DNA from: Betaproteobacteria bacterium
Lineage (GTDB): Bacteria > Pseudomonadota > Gammaproteobacteria > Burkholderiales > Usitatibacteraceae
DNA: 11,247 nt
NCBI GenBank assembly: GCA_003105245.1
Contig: PQAI01000250.1
Span: 11,122-22,368, forward strand
Direction: 5' to 3'
Each line of letters begins with the position of its first letter. Within the stretch, counting starts at the first letter, position 1. Shown piece after piece: positions 1 through 6,106 of this stretch. The notes under the pieces were generated by a model. That model saw only the letters and a list, made by a program, of their open reading frames with translations, was not told the origin of the DNA and did no database searches. The position numbers and the translations under genes are program-made.

Positions 1-957
1 GTTGGCCCCCTCGAGCATCAGCAGCGCGTTCTCGATCTCGCGCGTGCGCTCCGCCACCGTGCGCTCGAGGACCTCCGGCTGGCGCGCGAGCACGTGCGCG
101 AGCACGCCGACCAGCGCGCCCGCCAGGAGCACCAGCAGCGCCGAGCGCACCCACTGCTCACCGTCCGCCCAGCCGGCGCTCGGCGCGATGCCGAGCGTCC
201 AGCGCCCGTTGGGCACGTCGAAGGAGTGGCTCACGGGATCGACGAGCGGCTCGCGCGCGGATGCCGCGAACACATGCCTCTCGCCGGTGTCCGGGTGCAC
301 TCGCGAGAGCTCGTAGTCGAACGCCCTCGGCGCGAGCTCTCGCATCCGCCCCCCCTCCAGGAGGTCGTCGATGCGCATGACGGCCGTGCAGAAGCCCCAG
401 AAGTCCCCCGTCGACCCGCGGTTGAAGAGCGGCAGGCGGCCGATCACGGCAATCCCCCCCTGCATCAACTCGAAGGGCCCTGCGAGCGTGAGGCGCCGCC
501 CCTGCACCGCCAGGAACGCTTCCTTGTTGCGCTTGGGGTCGGCGAGCAGGTCGTGGCCGATCGCCTTCTCGTTGCCCGCCAGCGGCACGCTCGCGGCGAT
601 GACCCCGCCCGGCGCGACCTGCAGCGTGCTCACGCCCGGGTAGCGCGGCAGCAGGCCCCTCGCGACGGCCTCGAAGTTGCGCAGGTCGCCCCCGGACTGC
701 TCGATCAGGGCGGCCATCGCGTCCGTGACCGACAGCGCCCGGTAGATCTGATGCTGGAGGGCGCCCGCGTGCTCCGCAGCGAGGCGAGAGGCCTCGCGCT
801 GCCTGTCGGCGACCGTCTCGCGATGGACGAGTACCGCGATGACGGTGCTCGCCGCGACCGCGATGGCGAACGCGGCCGAGGCGATCCGGCACGCCCGCGG
901 GAACGCGGGCCAGCGCGATCGCGTCGTGGTGGCTATCGCCCCGGTCGGCGTCGACAT
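1..957 (-). CDS. CHASE-domain membrane sensor protein, 3' part missing
   Basis: The frame runs open from an ATG at 957 to the window edge, giving the first 319 residues. An in-frame TAG lies two codons upstream (961-963), so this is the first possible ATG. Residues about 26-44 form a membrane anchor. Residues about 72-195 look like a CHASE extracellular sensor domain, with IGHDLLADPKRNKEAF near 133-148 and the GPFELMQGG block near 160-168. A second membrane segment spans about 272-290, followed by a charged helical linker (VAERTREIENALLMLE) of the kind that leads into a PAS, histidine kinase or GGDEF module. The output domain lies outside the window, so the protein could be a hybrid kinase or a diguanylate cyclase. 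It starts 17 nt after the two-receiver gene and is probably cotranscribed with it and the kinase upstream. CHASE domains bind small ligands outside the cytoplasm; the ligand here is unknown. Confidence 0.85.
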   Translation of the reverse strand, partial: MSTPTGAIATTTRSRWPAFPRACRIASAAFAIAVAASTVIAVLVHRETVADRQREASRLAAEHAGALQHQIYRALSVTDAMAALIEQSGGDLRNFEAVARGLLPRYPGVSTLQVAPGGVIAASVPLAGNEKAIGHDLLADPKRNKEAFLAVQGRRLTLAGPFELMQGGIAVIGRLPLFNRGSTGDFWGFCTAVMRIDDLLEGGRMRELAPRAFDYELSRVHPDTGERHVFAASAREPLVDPVSHSFDVPNGRWTLGIAPSAGWADGEQWVRSALLVLLAGALVGVLAHVLARQPEVLERTVAERTREIENALLMLEGAN

Positions 958-974
958 CGTCTAGGGGCGCTCCC

Positions 975-2060
975 TCATGCCCCGAAGAGCCTTCGAAACC
1001 CCCCGGAGATGCGGTGCAGGAACCCCTGTCCCTCGTCGCTCCCCTCCTCCACGAAGCCCGCGGCGCCCGCCGGCGCGAGTGCGCCGGGCGACGCGCCGGC
1101 GAAGGCGAGCGCCGACTGCTCCACGTCCCGGTGCAGGGACCGCCTCGCCTCCTCCCCGGCAGCCTCCACCTGGAAACGGCGGCGCGCCTCGGGGGAGTCC
1201 GCGAGCTGGCGGTGGCGCTTGATGGCGGAGTCCACGATAAGCCGGATGAGCCCGGGCTTGCTCGTCTTGGGGATGAAGCGGTAGACCTGCCCCTGGTTGA
1301 TGAGGTCCATGACCACCTGGGCATCCTGCACGCCGCTGAAGACGACCGCCACGACCTCGGGGTGCTTCTGCTTCATGAGCCGGATGAGCCGCGTCACGTC
1401 GACCTTGCCGACGCGCACGTCGGAAATCACCACGCTCGCGGGCGCCTGGTCGAGCGCGTGCACCGCCTCGGCGAGGTTGGAGGCGTGGCGGACCGGGACG
1501 CCTCCACCCAGCACTTCCCGCACCGTCCTCCGGATGCCGTCGTCGTCGTCGATGAGCAGGATGCTCTCGCCGTCGCGCAGGACGACCGTGGCGGGCCGGT
1601 GCGCCTGGGCCGCCTCGGACTCCGCCGCCTGGATGGCGGTGGCCGGCACCGCCTCCTCGCGTTCCGCGGCGACGACCGGCGTGCTGCGCGAGATCTCGAC
1701 CGCCTCCGCGATGAGCTTCGGCAGCGCCTTGATGTCCCAGGGCTTGGTGACGAAGCGGTAGACCTCGCTCTCGTTCACGCTTCGCAGCATCGCGTCGAGG
1801 TCGGAGTAGCCGGTGAGGAGGATCCGCATCGCGCGCGGCGCCGCCTTCCTCACGTCGCGAAGGAACTCCACGCCCGTCACGCCGGGCATGCGCTGGTCGC
1901 TCACCACCACGTCGAAGTCGTGCTGCCCCAGGACCTGCAGCGCCTCGGTCGCGCTCGTCGTGGTGTGCACCTCGAAGTCCTTGCGCAGCAGCCAGTGCAG
2001 GGCGCGGACGACGTGCGGCTCGTCGTCCACGCACAGGACCCTTCCCTTGCCCGCTTCCAT
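975..2060 (-). CDS. Tandem two-receiver response regulator without output domain
   Basis: 361 residues with two complete REC domains. REC1 (about 6-122) has acidic pair D12/D13, phospho-acceptor D55 in VVVSDQRMP, T83 in LLTG and K106 in TKPW. REC2 (about 165-283) has D171/D172, acceptor D214 in VVISD, S242 and K265. An Ala/Glu-rich linker of about 40 residues joins them. The last 75 residues are low in complexity and end in a short basic amphipathic stretch. I see no DNA-binding, HD-GYP, GGDEF or kinase domain, so it probably passes phosphate or binds a partner. REC1 resembles the HupR/RpfG type (QRMP, LLTGYSD, YRFVTKPWD). GGAGG (2066-2070) sits 5 nt before the ATG. The kinase gene ends 25 nt upstream, so that kinase is the likely phosphate donor. 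No key residue is missing in either domain. Confidence 0.92.
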   Translation of the reverse strand: MEAGKGRVLCVDDEPHVVRALHWLLRKDFEVHTTTSATEALQVLGQHDFDVVVSDQRMPGVTGVEFLRDVRKAAPRAMRILLTGYSDLDAMLRSVNESEVYRFVTKPWDIKALPKLIAEAVEISRSTPVVAAEREEAVPATAIQAAESEAAQAHRPATVVLRDGESILLIDDDDGIRRTVREVLGGGVPVRHASNLAEAVHALDQAPASVVISDVRVGKVDVTRLIRLMKQKHPEVVAVVFSGVQDAQVVMDLINQGQVYRFIPKTSKPGLIRLIVDSAIKRHRQLADSPEARRRFQVEAAGEEARRSLHRDVEQSALAFAGASPGALAPAGAAGFVEEGSDEGQGFLHRISGGFRRLFGA

Positions 2061-2085
2061 GTGCGCCTCCGTTCCGGCGGCCTTC

Positions 2086-3984
2086 TCAGGCGGCCGCTCT
2101 CGTTTCGCCGCCCGCCTCGAAGGGCAGCACGACCGTGAAGGTGGCCCCGTGACCCGGACGGCTGTCGACGGTGATGTCGCCCCCGTGCGCGCGCGCGATG
2201 TCGCGCGCGACGTTGAGCCCGAGTCCCGTGCCGACCCCTTCCGGCTTGGTGGTGAAGTACGGCTCGAAGATCCGCTCCTGGATCTCGGGCGGGATTCCGG
2301 TGCCGGTGTCCGCCACGTCGACGCGCACGTAGCCGGCCTCCTCGCGGGTAGCCACGGTGATTCGCCCCCGGTCTTCGATCGCCTGCGAGGCGTTGATGAT
2401 GAGGTTGAGGAATATCTGGTTGAGCTGCGAGGGGGTGCACACGATCTGGCGGATCGGGCCGTAGGCCTCGACCACCTCGATCGAGTTGGGGATCACGCTC
2501 TTGGCGAGGTAGACGACGCTCTTCAGGCCACCGTTCACGTCGAACTCGGAGACGCGAGCGCGGTCCAGGCGCGTGAAGTCGCGCATGTGCACGACGAGCT
2601 CCGACATCTGGTCGATGCCCCTGAGCACGTCGCCGAGCATCTCCTTCATGGCCGCCACGTCCTCCGGCGCCGCGTCGATGGCCTCGATCGCGCCGCGGGA
2701 GCGCCCCACGTCGAGCACGATCTTGTCGCCCGGGACCTGGCGCACGAGCGCCGAGATCCGGGTGGCGACCTTCACCGGGGTCGCGAGCTGGTCGAGCTGG
2801 TCCATCACCAGGCTCACGTTGCTCTTGGAGAACCCCAGGGGCGTGTTGAGCTGGTGCGCGACGCCCGCCACCATCTGGCCGAGCGCGGCCATCTTTTCCG
2901 ACTGCGCGAGCTGCTGGTGCGCCTGGTCGCGGTCGAGCTCCTGCGCGGCAATGATGCCGTCGGCCCGGCGCACGATCAGGAAGAGGACTCCGAAGAGCAC
3001 CGCGAGCACGGCAAGGAGGGAGCCCACCTGGACCCGCGAGGAGGCCTCGACCTGGCTCTGGTTCTCCTCGGAAACGCGTGCCACCTTCTCGCGGTTGGCG
3101 GCGGCGCTCGCCTTGATCTGGGTGGAGGTGCCTCGGATCTGCGCGAGAAACGGGGTCACGTCGGAGTAGACCTCGAACACGCCCACGATGCGATCGGTGC
3201 CGGGCCCCAGCACGGGCAGGTAGCTCGAGATGAGGTCGCGGTTCTCCACCACGCCCTCGAAGGCGCTGAACCTGTCGCGGTGCGTGAGCTCGCTCGCCGG
3301 CGTGCCCGCGAGCGCCCGCTTCCAGCCGGCGTTGGAGAGCTTGTCCTCGCCGATCTGGGCGTGCTCGGAGGAGTACACCGTCACGCCCCGCAGGTCGAAG
3401 ACCTTGATCTTGAACACCGAGGTCTTCTTCATCGAGTCGACCACCTTGGCGTCGATCTCGCGGAACCCGGGCAGCGCCATGATCCGCTGGCCCGCCTCGG
3501 CGAAGCAGGCCTTCTTTTCCGGCGGCGCGACCGTCTTGCCCTTCGCGTCGACCACGTCGGCGATGGCGCGGCAATGGTCGATGGGGACGGAGGCGGCCCT
3601 CGCGACGAACGGGGCGAAGTCCCTCTCCCACAGGGCGTTGGCGAACAGTCGCGTGAGATTCACGTTGCCCGCCTCGTGGATCGCGAGCAGGTCGCGCAGG
3701 GCGGCCTCCTCCTGCCTGCGCGCGAACTGGTCCTGGGTCGAGTTGAAGAAGGCCCCCTCGCGTTCCTGCACGTCGCGGAAGAAGTCGCTTCGCTTCGCCT
3801 CGAACCAGGCGAAGGCGGCGGCCACGACCGCGAAGGCCACGAGGCTCGCGACGGTGAAGTAACGGACGAGTCGGAACTGGACCGGCCCCGCGGGGCCGTG
3901 CGCCTTGCTGACGGCGGCGTCCGATGGATCCGGCGCCGCTTCCCTTTTGGCGAGGGCGGGAAGCCTCATTGCGGCTGCTGACAC
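2086..3984 (-). CDS. Membrane sensor histidine kinase with periplasmic Cache-like domain
   Basis: 632 residues from GTG 3984, chosen because AAGGGGG (3989-3995) lies 4 nt upstream; a longer frame would need a TTG at 4041 without a ribosome site. Residues 42-61 form membrane segment 1. Residues about 62-318 are periplasmic; the part near 190-280 ([12 protein letters not shown], later GVFEVYSDV) looks like a Cache fold. Membrane segment 2 is about 320-340, then a short linker and the dimerisation helix [19 protein letters not shown] with phospho-acceptor H377. The ATPase domain follows: N-box NLIINA (N527, N531), G1 DTGTG (D559), F-box IFEPYFTTK (572-580), and G2 GTGLGL (585-590). All catalytic motifs are intact, so it should be an active autokinase. 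About 154 residues separate H377 from N531, longer than in compact kinases. It heads an operon with the two-receiver protein and the CHASE sensor. The stimulus is unknown. Confidence 0.93.
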   Translation of the reverse strand: MSAAAMRLPALAKREAAPDPSDAAVSKAHGPAGPVQFRLVRYFTVASLVAFAVVAAAFAWFEAKRSDFFRDVQEREGAFFNSTQDQFARRQEEAALRDLLAIHEAGNVNLTRLFANALWERDFAPFVARAASVPIDHCRAIADVVDAKGKTVAPPEKKACFAEAGQRIMALPGFREIDAKVVDSMKKTSVFKIKVFDLRGVTVYSSEHAQIGEDKLSNAGWKRALAGTPASELTHRDRFSAFEGVVENRDLISSYLPVLGPGTDRIVGVFEVYSDVTPFLAQIRGTSTQIKASAAANREKVARVSEENQSQVEASSRVQVGSLLAVLAVLFGVLFLIVRRADGIIAAQELDRDQAHQQLAQSEKMAALGQMVAGVAHQLNTPLGFSKSNVSLVMDQLDQLATPVKVATRISALVRQVPGDKIVLDVGRSRGAIEAIDAAPEDVAAMKEMLGDVLRGIDQMSELVVHMRDFTRLDRARVSEFDVNGGLKSVVYLAKSVIPNSIEVVEAYGPIRQIVCTPSQLNQIFLNLIINASQAIEDRGRITVATREEAGYVRVDVADTGTGIPPEIQERIFEPYFTTKPEGVGTGLGLNVARDIARAHGGDITVDSRPGHGATFTVVLPFEAGGETRAAA

Positions 3985-4006
3985 GATTCCCCCTTTTCGC
4001 TTTCGT

Positions 4007-4080
4007 GGCCCGGAATCCGGGCCCGAGGGAACCCTCTGCAATTACCGGGCCCGGCCCGAAACGGGCCGGAAGCCCGTTTC
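4007..4080. repeat. Cluster of overlapping GC-rich inverted repeats upstream of the kinase operon
   Basis: Four perfect inverted repeats interlock: 4007-4013/4017-4023 (GGCCCGG, loop AAT); 4017-4025/4046-4054 (CCGGGCCCG); 4051-4058/4062-4069 (CCGGCCCG, loop AAA); and 4058-4066/4072-4080 (GAAACGGGC, loop CGGAA). Neighbours share arm bases, so not all can form at once. None is followed by a clean T-run on the minus strand, so they do not look like ordinary intrinsic terminators of the cupredoxin gene. They would lie in the kinase mRNA leader if transcription starts upstream. They could also be a repetitive extragenic palindrome. The structure is seen directly; its role is inferred. Confidence 0.7.
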
Positions 4081-4082
4081 AT

Positions 4083-4096
4083 TTGACCGGCGTCAA
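4083..4096. promoter_or_regulatory. FNR/DNR-family-like palindromic site, TTGAC-N4-GTCAA
   Basis: Perfect 5-bp arms with a 4-bp centre match the geometry of FNR/DNR/NnrR sites (TTGAT-N4-ATCAA and variants). It lies 99 bp upstream of the kinase GTG, between that gene and the cupredoxin lipoprotein gene. I cannot find a good -10 at the class II distance on the minus strand (the bases there are GC-rich), so activation from this position is uncertain; repression or a more distant start is possible. Confidence 0.45.
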
Positions 4097-4131
4097 CATC
4101 CCTGAACCGACGGGGAGAATCCGTTCTCGAA

Positions 4132-4147
4132 GTCGGGAACGCCCGAC
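4132..4147 (-). terminator. Candidate weak terminator hairpin after the cupredoxin lipoprotein gene
   Basis: A perfect 6-bp stem GTCGGG/CCCGAC with a 4-nt loop lies 17 nt past the stop codon at 4164 on the minus strand. A 12-bp palindrome GCGGCCGGCCGC (4153-4164) overlaps the stop. There is only TTC after the stem, not a U-run, so termination is a guess. Another small inverted repeat, GAGAA-N4-TTCTC, follows at 4115-4128. Confidence 0.3.
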
Positions 4148-4163
4148 CGACCGCGGCCGGCCG

Positions 4164-4622
4164 CTATTCGACGAGGAGGTGGCCCTCGACGCCCATTTCC
4201 GCATGGTCGCCGAGGTGGCAGTGGACGCGGTAGCGCCCCGGGTCGACGGGAACGAACCACAGCTCGAACGTTCCGCCGGCGGCGAAGATCTCGAAGTTCC
4301 TGAACCGGACCGCCTTGAACTCCGCGAAGCGCGGCACCTGCGCCTTGCGCACCGCGGCGGTCGCGAGGAACTCCGGGGCGTTGAAGTAGTGGTTGTTCAC
4401 GCCGGCATTGGTGACGGTGAGGCGGTAGGGCTGGCCCGCCCGCAGCCGCAGCTCGCGCGGCTCGAAGCCCCCGTCGCGAAGCAGTATCGACACGTCCTGC
4501 ACCTTGCTCCAGTCGGCGGTCTCGGCGATGCGGTCCAGTTCCTCGGGAGCGCGCCCGGGCAGGGCATGGCAGCCCGGCACGAGGATTGCAAGGACCGCGG
4601 CAAGGACAAGGAGGCGGGTCAT
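4164..4622 (-). CDS. Cupredoxin-type lipoprotein, type 1 copper
   Basis: 152 residues. The N-terminus is a lipoprotein signal peptide ending in lipobox LVPGC, so C18 would be lipidated and the protein held on a membrane facing the periplasm. The mature part is a small cupredoxin: FEPRELRLRAGQPYRLTVTN, then a His at H78 in NNHYF, and the C-terminal copper loop HCHLGDHAEMG giving C135, H140 and M143. This Cys-x4-His-x2-Met arrangement with an upstream His fits a type 1 (blue) copper site, resembling the HCH loop of multicopper oxidases, but there is a single domain and no second copper motif. It probably carries single electrons between periplasmic partners. GGAG lies 6 nt before the ATG. It is divergent from the di-heme cytochrome c gene and shares a 129-nt control region with it. 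The exact redox partner is not visible. Confidence 0.85.
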   Translation of the reverse strand: MTRLLVLAAVLAILVPGCHALPGRAPEELDRIAETADWSKVQDVSILLRDGGFEPRELRLRAGQPYRLTVTNAGVNNHYFNAPEFLATAAVRKAQVPRFAEFKAVRFRNFEIFAAGGTFELWFVPVDPGRYRVHCHLGDHAEMGVEGHLLVE

Positions 4623-4653
4623 GGGGCGCTCCGGCGGATGGCCATCGGCGGAA

Positions 4654-4662
4654 CTTATGTCA
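4654..4662 (-). promoter_or_regulatory. Predicted extended -10 of the cupredoxin lipoprotein gene
   Basis: On the minus strand the bases read TGA-CATAAG: an extended TG and a hexamer matching TATAAT at 4 of 6. Its centre is 30 bp from the centre of the palindrome at 4680-4693, close to the spacing in a class II activated promoter, so transcription would start near 4646. There is no separate -35 element; the palindrome takes that position. Confidence 0.45.
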
Positions 4663-4679
4663 CGCGGCGCGGATTCTCC

Positions 4680-4693
4680 TTGAGGAAGCTCAA
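4680..4693. promoter_or_regulatory. FNR/DNR-family-like palindrome between divergent redox genes
   Basis: TTGAG-N4-CTCAA is a perfect palindrome, extended to 7-bp arms by CC/GG at 4678-4679 and 4694-4695. It has FNR-type geometry. It lies 57 bp from the cupredoxin lipoprotein ATG and 58 bp from the cytochrome ATG. Plausible -10 hexamers sit 30 bp away on the minus strand and 31 bp away on the plus strand, so one dimer could activate both. The half-site is not the canonical TTGAT, so the exact regulator is unknown. Confidence 0.55.
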
Positions 4694-4714
4694 GGCCGGC
4701 CGCCCCACCCGGCC

Positions 4715-4720
4715 TCGAAT
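4715..4720 (+). promoter_or_regulatory. Predicted -10 hexamer of the cytochrome c gene
   Basis: TCGAAT matches TATAAT at 4 of 6, including the last three bases. Its centre is 31 bp from the palindrome centre at 4686.5, so transcription would start near 4727, leaving a leader of about 25 nt. No clear Shine-Dalgarno sequence is visible ahead of the ATG at 4752. Confidence 0.4.
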
Positions 4721-4751
4721 GCGGTTCACGACAATCCCCGGACATCCCGTC

Positions 4752-5414
4752 ATGAGACACCCCGCGTCGCCATCCACCACGCGCCTTTGGGCCGCGGCCC
4801 TCCTGCTCGCCGCCGCGACCGCCGCGGCGGCCGCCGATCCCGGCCGGGGCGCGACGGTCTACCAGCGCGTCTGCTCCGCCTGCCACGGCGAGAAGGGCGA
4901 CGGCCGCAGCCTCGCTAGCCACGCGCTGCGCACCGCGCCGCGCGACTTCACCACCGAGGAGGCGCGACTCGCGCTTTCGCGCGAGTACATGATCGCCATC
5001 GTGCGCGACGGCAGGCCGCACACGCCGATGGTGGGCCGCACCGAGCGCCTGGCCCAGGACGAGATCGAGGCCGCCGTGGACTTCATCCGCGCCGCGTTCA
5101 TGCCGCCCGAGCCGGGGACGCCCCTCGCGAAGGGCCGGTCCCTCTACCGCTCGTCGTGCGCGGGCTGCCACGGCGACCGCGGCCAGGGGGGCGTGCCGCG
5201 CGGCGGCGGCAGGCCGGTGCCCGCCGTCTCCGCTGTGCGCGCCGGGCCCGGTCTCACCCCGGAGAGGATGGCGCAGGCCCTCCGGCGGCACGAGCACGTC
5301 CCCGGGTTGCCGGTCCCGGGCCTGCCGCTGGAGGCCGGCGAATCCGACGCCGTCGCGCGCTACATCCAGGCGGCCTTCATCGAGGTCGTGGCGGATCGCG
5401 GCGGAAGTCGCTGA
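4752..5414 (+). CDS. Periplasmic di-heme cytochrome c
   Basis: 220 residues with a signal peptide (about 1-28, hydrophobic core rich in Ala and Leu, ending AAAA before DPG). Two class I-like cytochrome c domains follow. Domain 1 has CSACH (C41-H45) and a probable distal ligand M93 in HTPMVGR. Domain 2 has CAGCH (C136-H140). In domain 2 the stretch matching HTPMVGR reads HVPGLPVPG, so the distal Met is absent; H180 or H182 just before it could replace it, or that heme may be five-coordinate. The protein should act as a soluble periplasmic electron carrier. ATG 4752 was chosen over ATG 4719 because the latter overlaps the predicted -10 and both lack a good ribosome site. The gene is divergent from the cupredoxin lipoprotein gene and ends 15 nt from the stop of the second cupredoxin gene. 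It could be an accessory subunit of an oxidoreductase, but none is in the window. Confidence 0.9.
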   Translation: MRHPASPSTTRLWAAALLLAAATAAAAADPGRGATVYQRVCSACHGEKGDGRSLASHALRTAPRDFTTEEARLALSREYMIAIVRDGRPHTPMVGRTERLAQDEIEAAVDFIRAAFMPPEPGTPLAKGRSLYRSSCAGCHGDRGQGGVPRGGGRPVPAVSAVRAGPGLTPERMAQALRRHEHVPGLPVPGLPLEAGESDAVARYIQAAFIEVVADRGGSR

Positions 5415-5429
5415 CGCAGACCCGGCTCC

Positions 5430-5915
5430 TTACTTCGACTGAAGGACCACGAGGTCGGCCTGCATCGCGGGCGCGTGCTTGCGGCAGATGATCTTGAAGA
5501 TGCCGGCCTTGTCGGCGTCGAAGGTGACTCGCGTGATCTGGCCCCGGCGCACGACGTCCGAGATCCAGTAGCCCTCGATGGTGAACGGGTGCTCGTCGCC
5601 GTTGATTCCGACGATTTCGAGGGTGACGCGGTCGCCCTGGTTCACCACGATCGTGCCCGGGTCCCAACGGTAGGTCGAAACCTCCCACCGGCCCTTGTCG
5701 TCGGGCTTCTTCAGGTTGTAGCCGCCGCCCGGTGGCAGGGGCTTGTCCGGGAACGGCTCATGATCCACATGCGCGCCGCCCTTGGGTTCGATCGCCGAGA
5801 CGTAGATCGTGCGGCTGCGCGGCGACTGAGGGCCCGCGGCGAGCGCCGTCATCGCCGCCGCGGTGGCGCCCGCCGCGGCGAGCGCGACGAGGCGGGTTCT
5901 TCGCGATCTTTCCAT
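5430..5915 (-). CDS. Exported soluble cupredoxin
   Basis: 161 residues from ATG 5915, with GGAGG 9 nt upstream. The N-terminus is a signal peptide with a twin-arginine-like start (SRRTRLVAL) and cleavage probably after ALA near 26; Tat or Sec export cannot be told apart. The mature protein is a cupredoxin fold: WDPGTIVVNQGDRVTLEIV, then GDEHPF with H109, and the C-terminal loop IICRKHAPAMQADLVVL with C144, H147 and M151. Cys-x2-His-x3-Met plus an upstream His fits a mononuclear type 1 copper site. The fold resembles the cupredoxin domains of nitrous oxide reductase and oxidase subunit II, but those binuclear CuA sites need two Cys and only one is present. It probably carries electrons in the periplasm. 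It converges with the cytochrome c gene with no room for a terminator between them. The 191 nt upstream to the next gene show no convincing promoter. Confidence 0.85.
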   Translation of the reverse strand: MERSRRTRLVALAAAGATAAAMTALAAGPQSPRSRTIYVSAIEPKGGAHVDHEPFPDKPLPPGGGYNLKKPDDKGRWEVSTYRWDPGTIVVNQGDRVTLEIVGINGDEHPFTIEGYWISDVVRRGQITRVTFDADKAGIFKIICRKHAPAMQADLVVLQSK

Positions 5916-6106
5916 GCGAGCGTTCCTCCGTGGCGCCGCGGCACTACGCCCGGCGCGGTAACAGCCGCTTCCTCCGCCGTTTCGCCACTGCGGGGGCCCG
6001 ACGAGCCTAACATGGAGGCACAACCGAACGGAATGCGAGCGGGACGACGGCATTCACGAGAGGCCGTCCCCCATCCGCGCCGCCACAAGCCGAGGAGGAG
6101 GAACGC

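Noticed and set aside
1813..3981. Long plus-strand frame opposite the two-receiver and kinase genes
   Set aside because: Its protein is rich in His, Arg, Asp and Val with no domain, while the minus strand encodes a kinase with all motifs; this is a shadow from high GC.
3985..4041. Kinase start at TTG 4041, adding 19 residues
   Set aside because: The extension lies in the inverted-repeat cluster, has no ribosome site, and GTG 3984 has a strong one.
4051..4080. Reading the hairpins as an intrinsic terminator
   Set aside because: On the minus strand, where transcription passes, no U-run follows; on the plus strand, where GTTTCATTT follows, no gene ends here.
5466..5490. CuA site in the soluble cupredoxin
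   Set aside because: A CuA site needs two Cys in the loop; only C144 is present, so a mononuclear site fits better.
6031..6055. Inverted repeat GAATGC-N13-GCATTC upstream of the ketopantoate-reductase-like gene
   Set aside because: Six-bp arms with wide spacing, no match to a known operator and no promoter beside it; easily chance.
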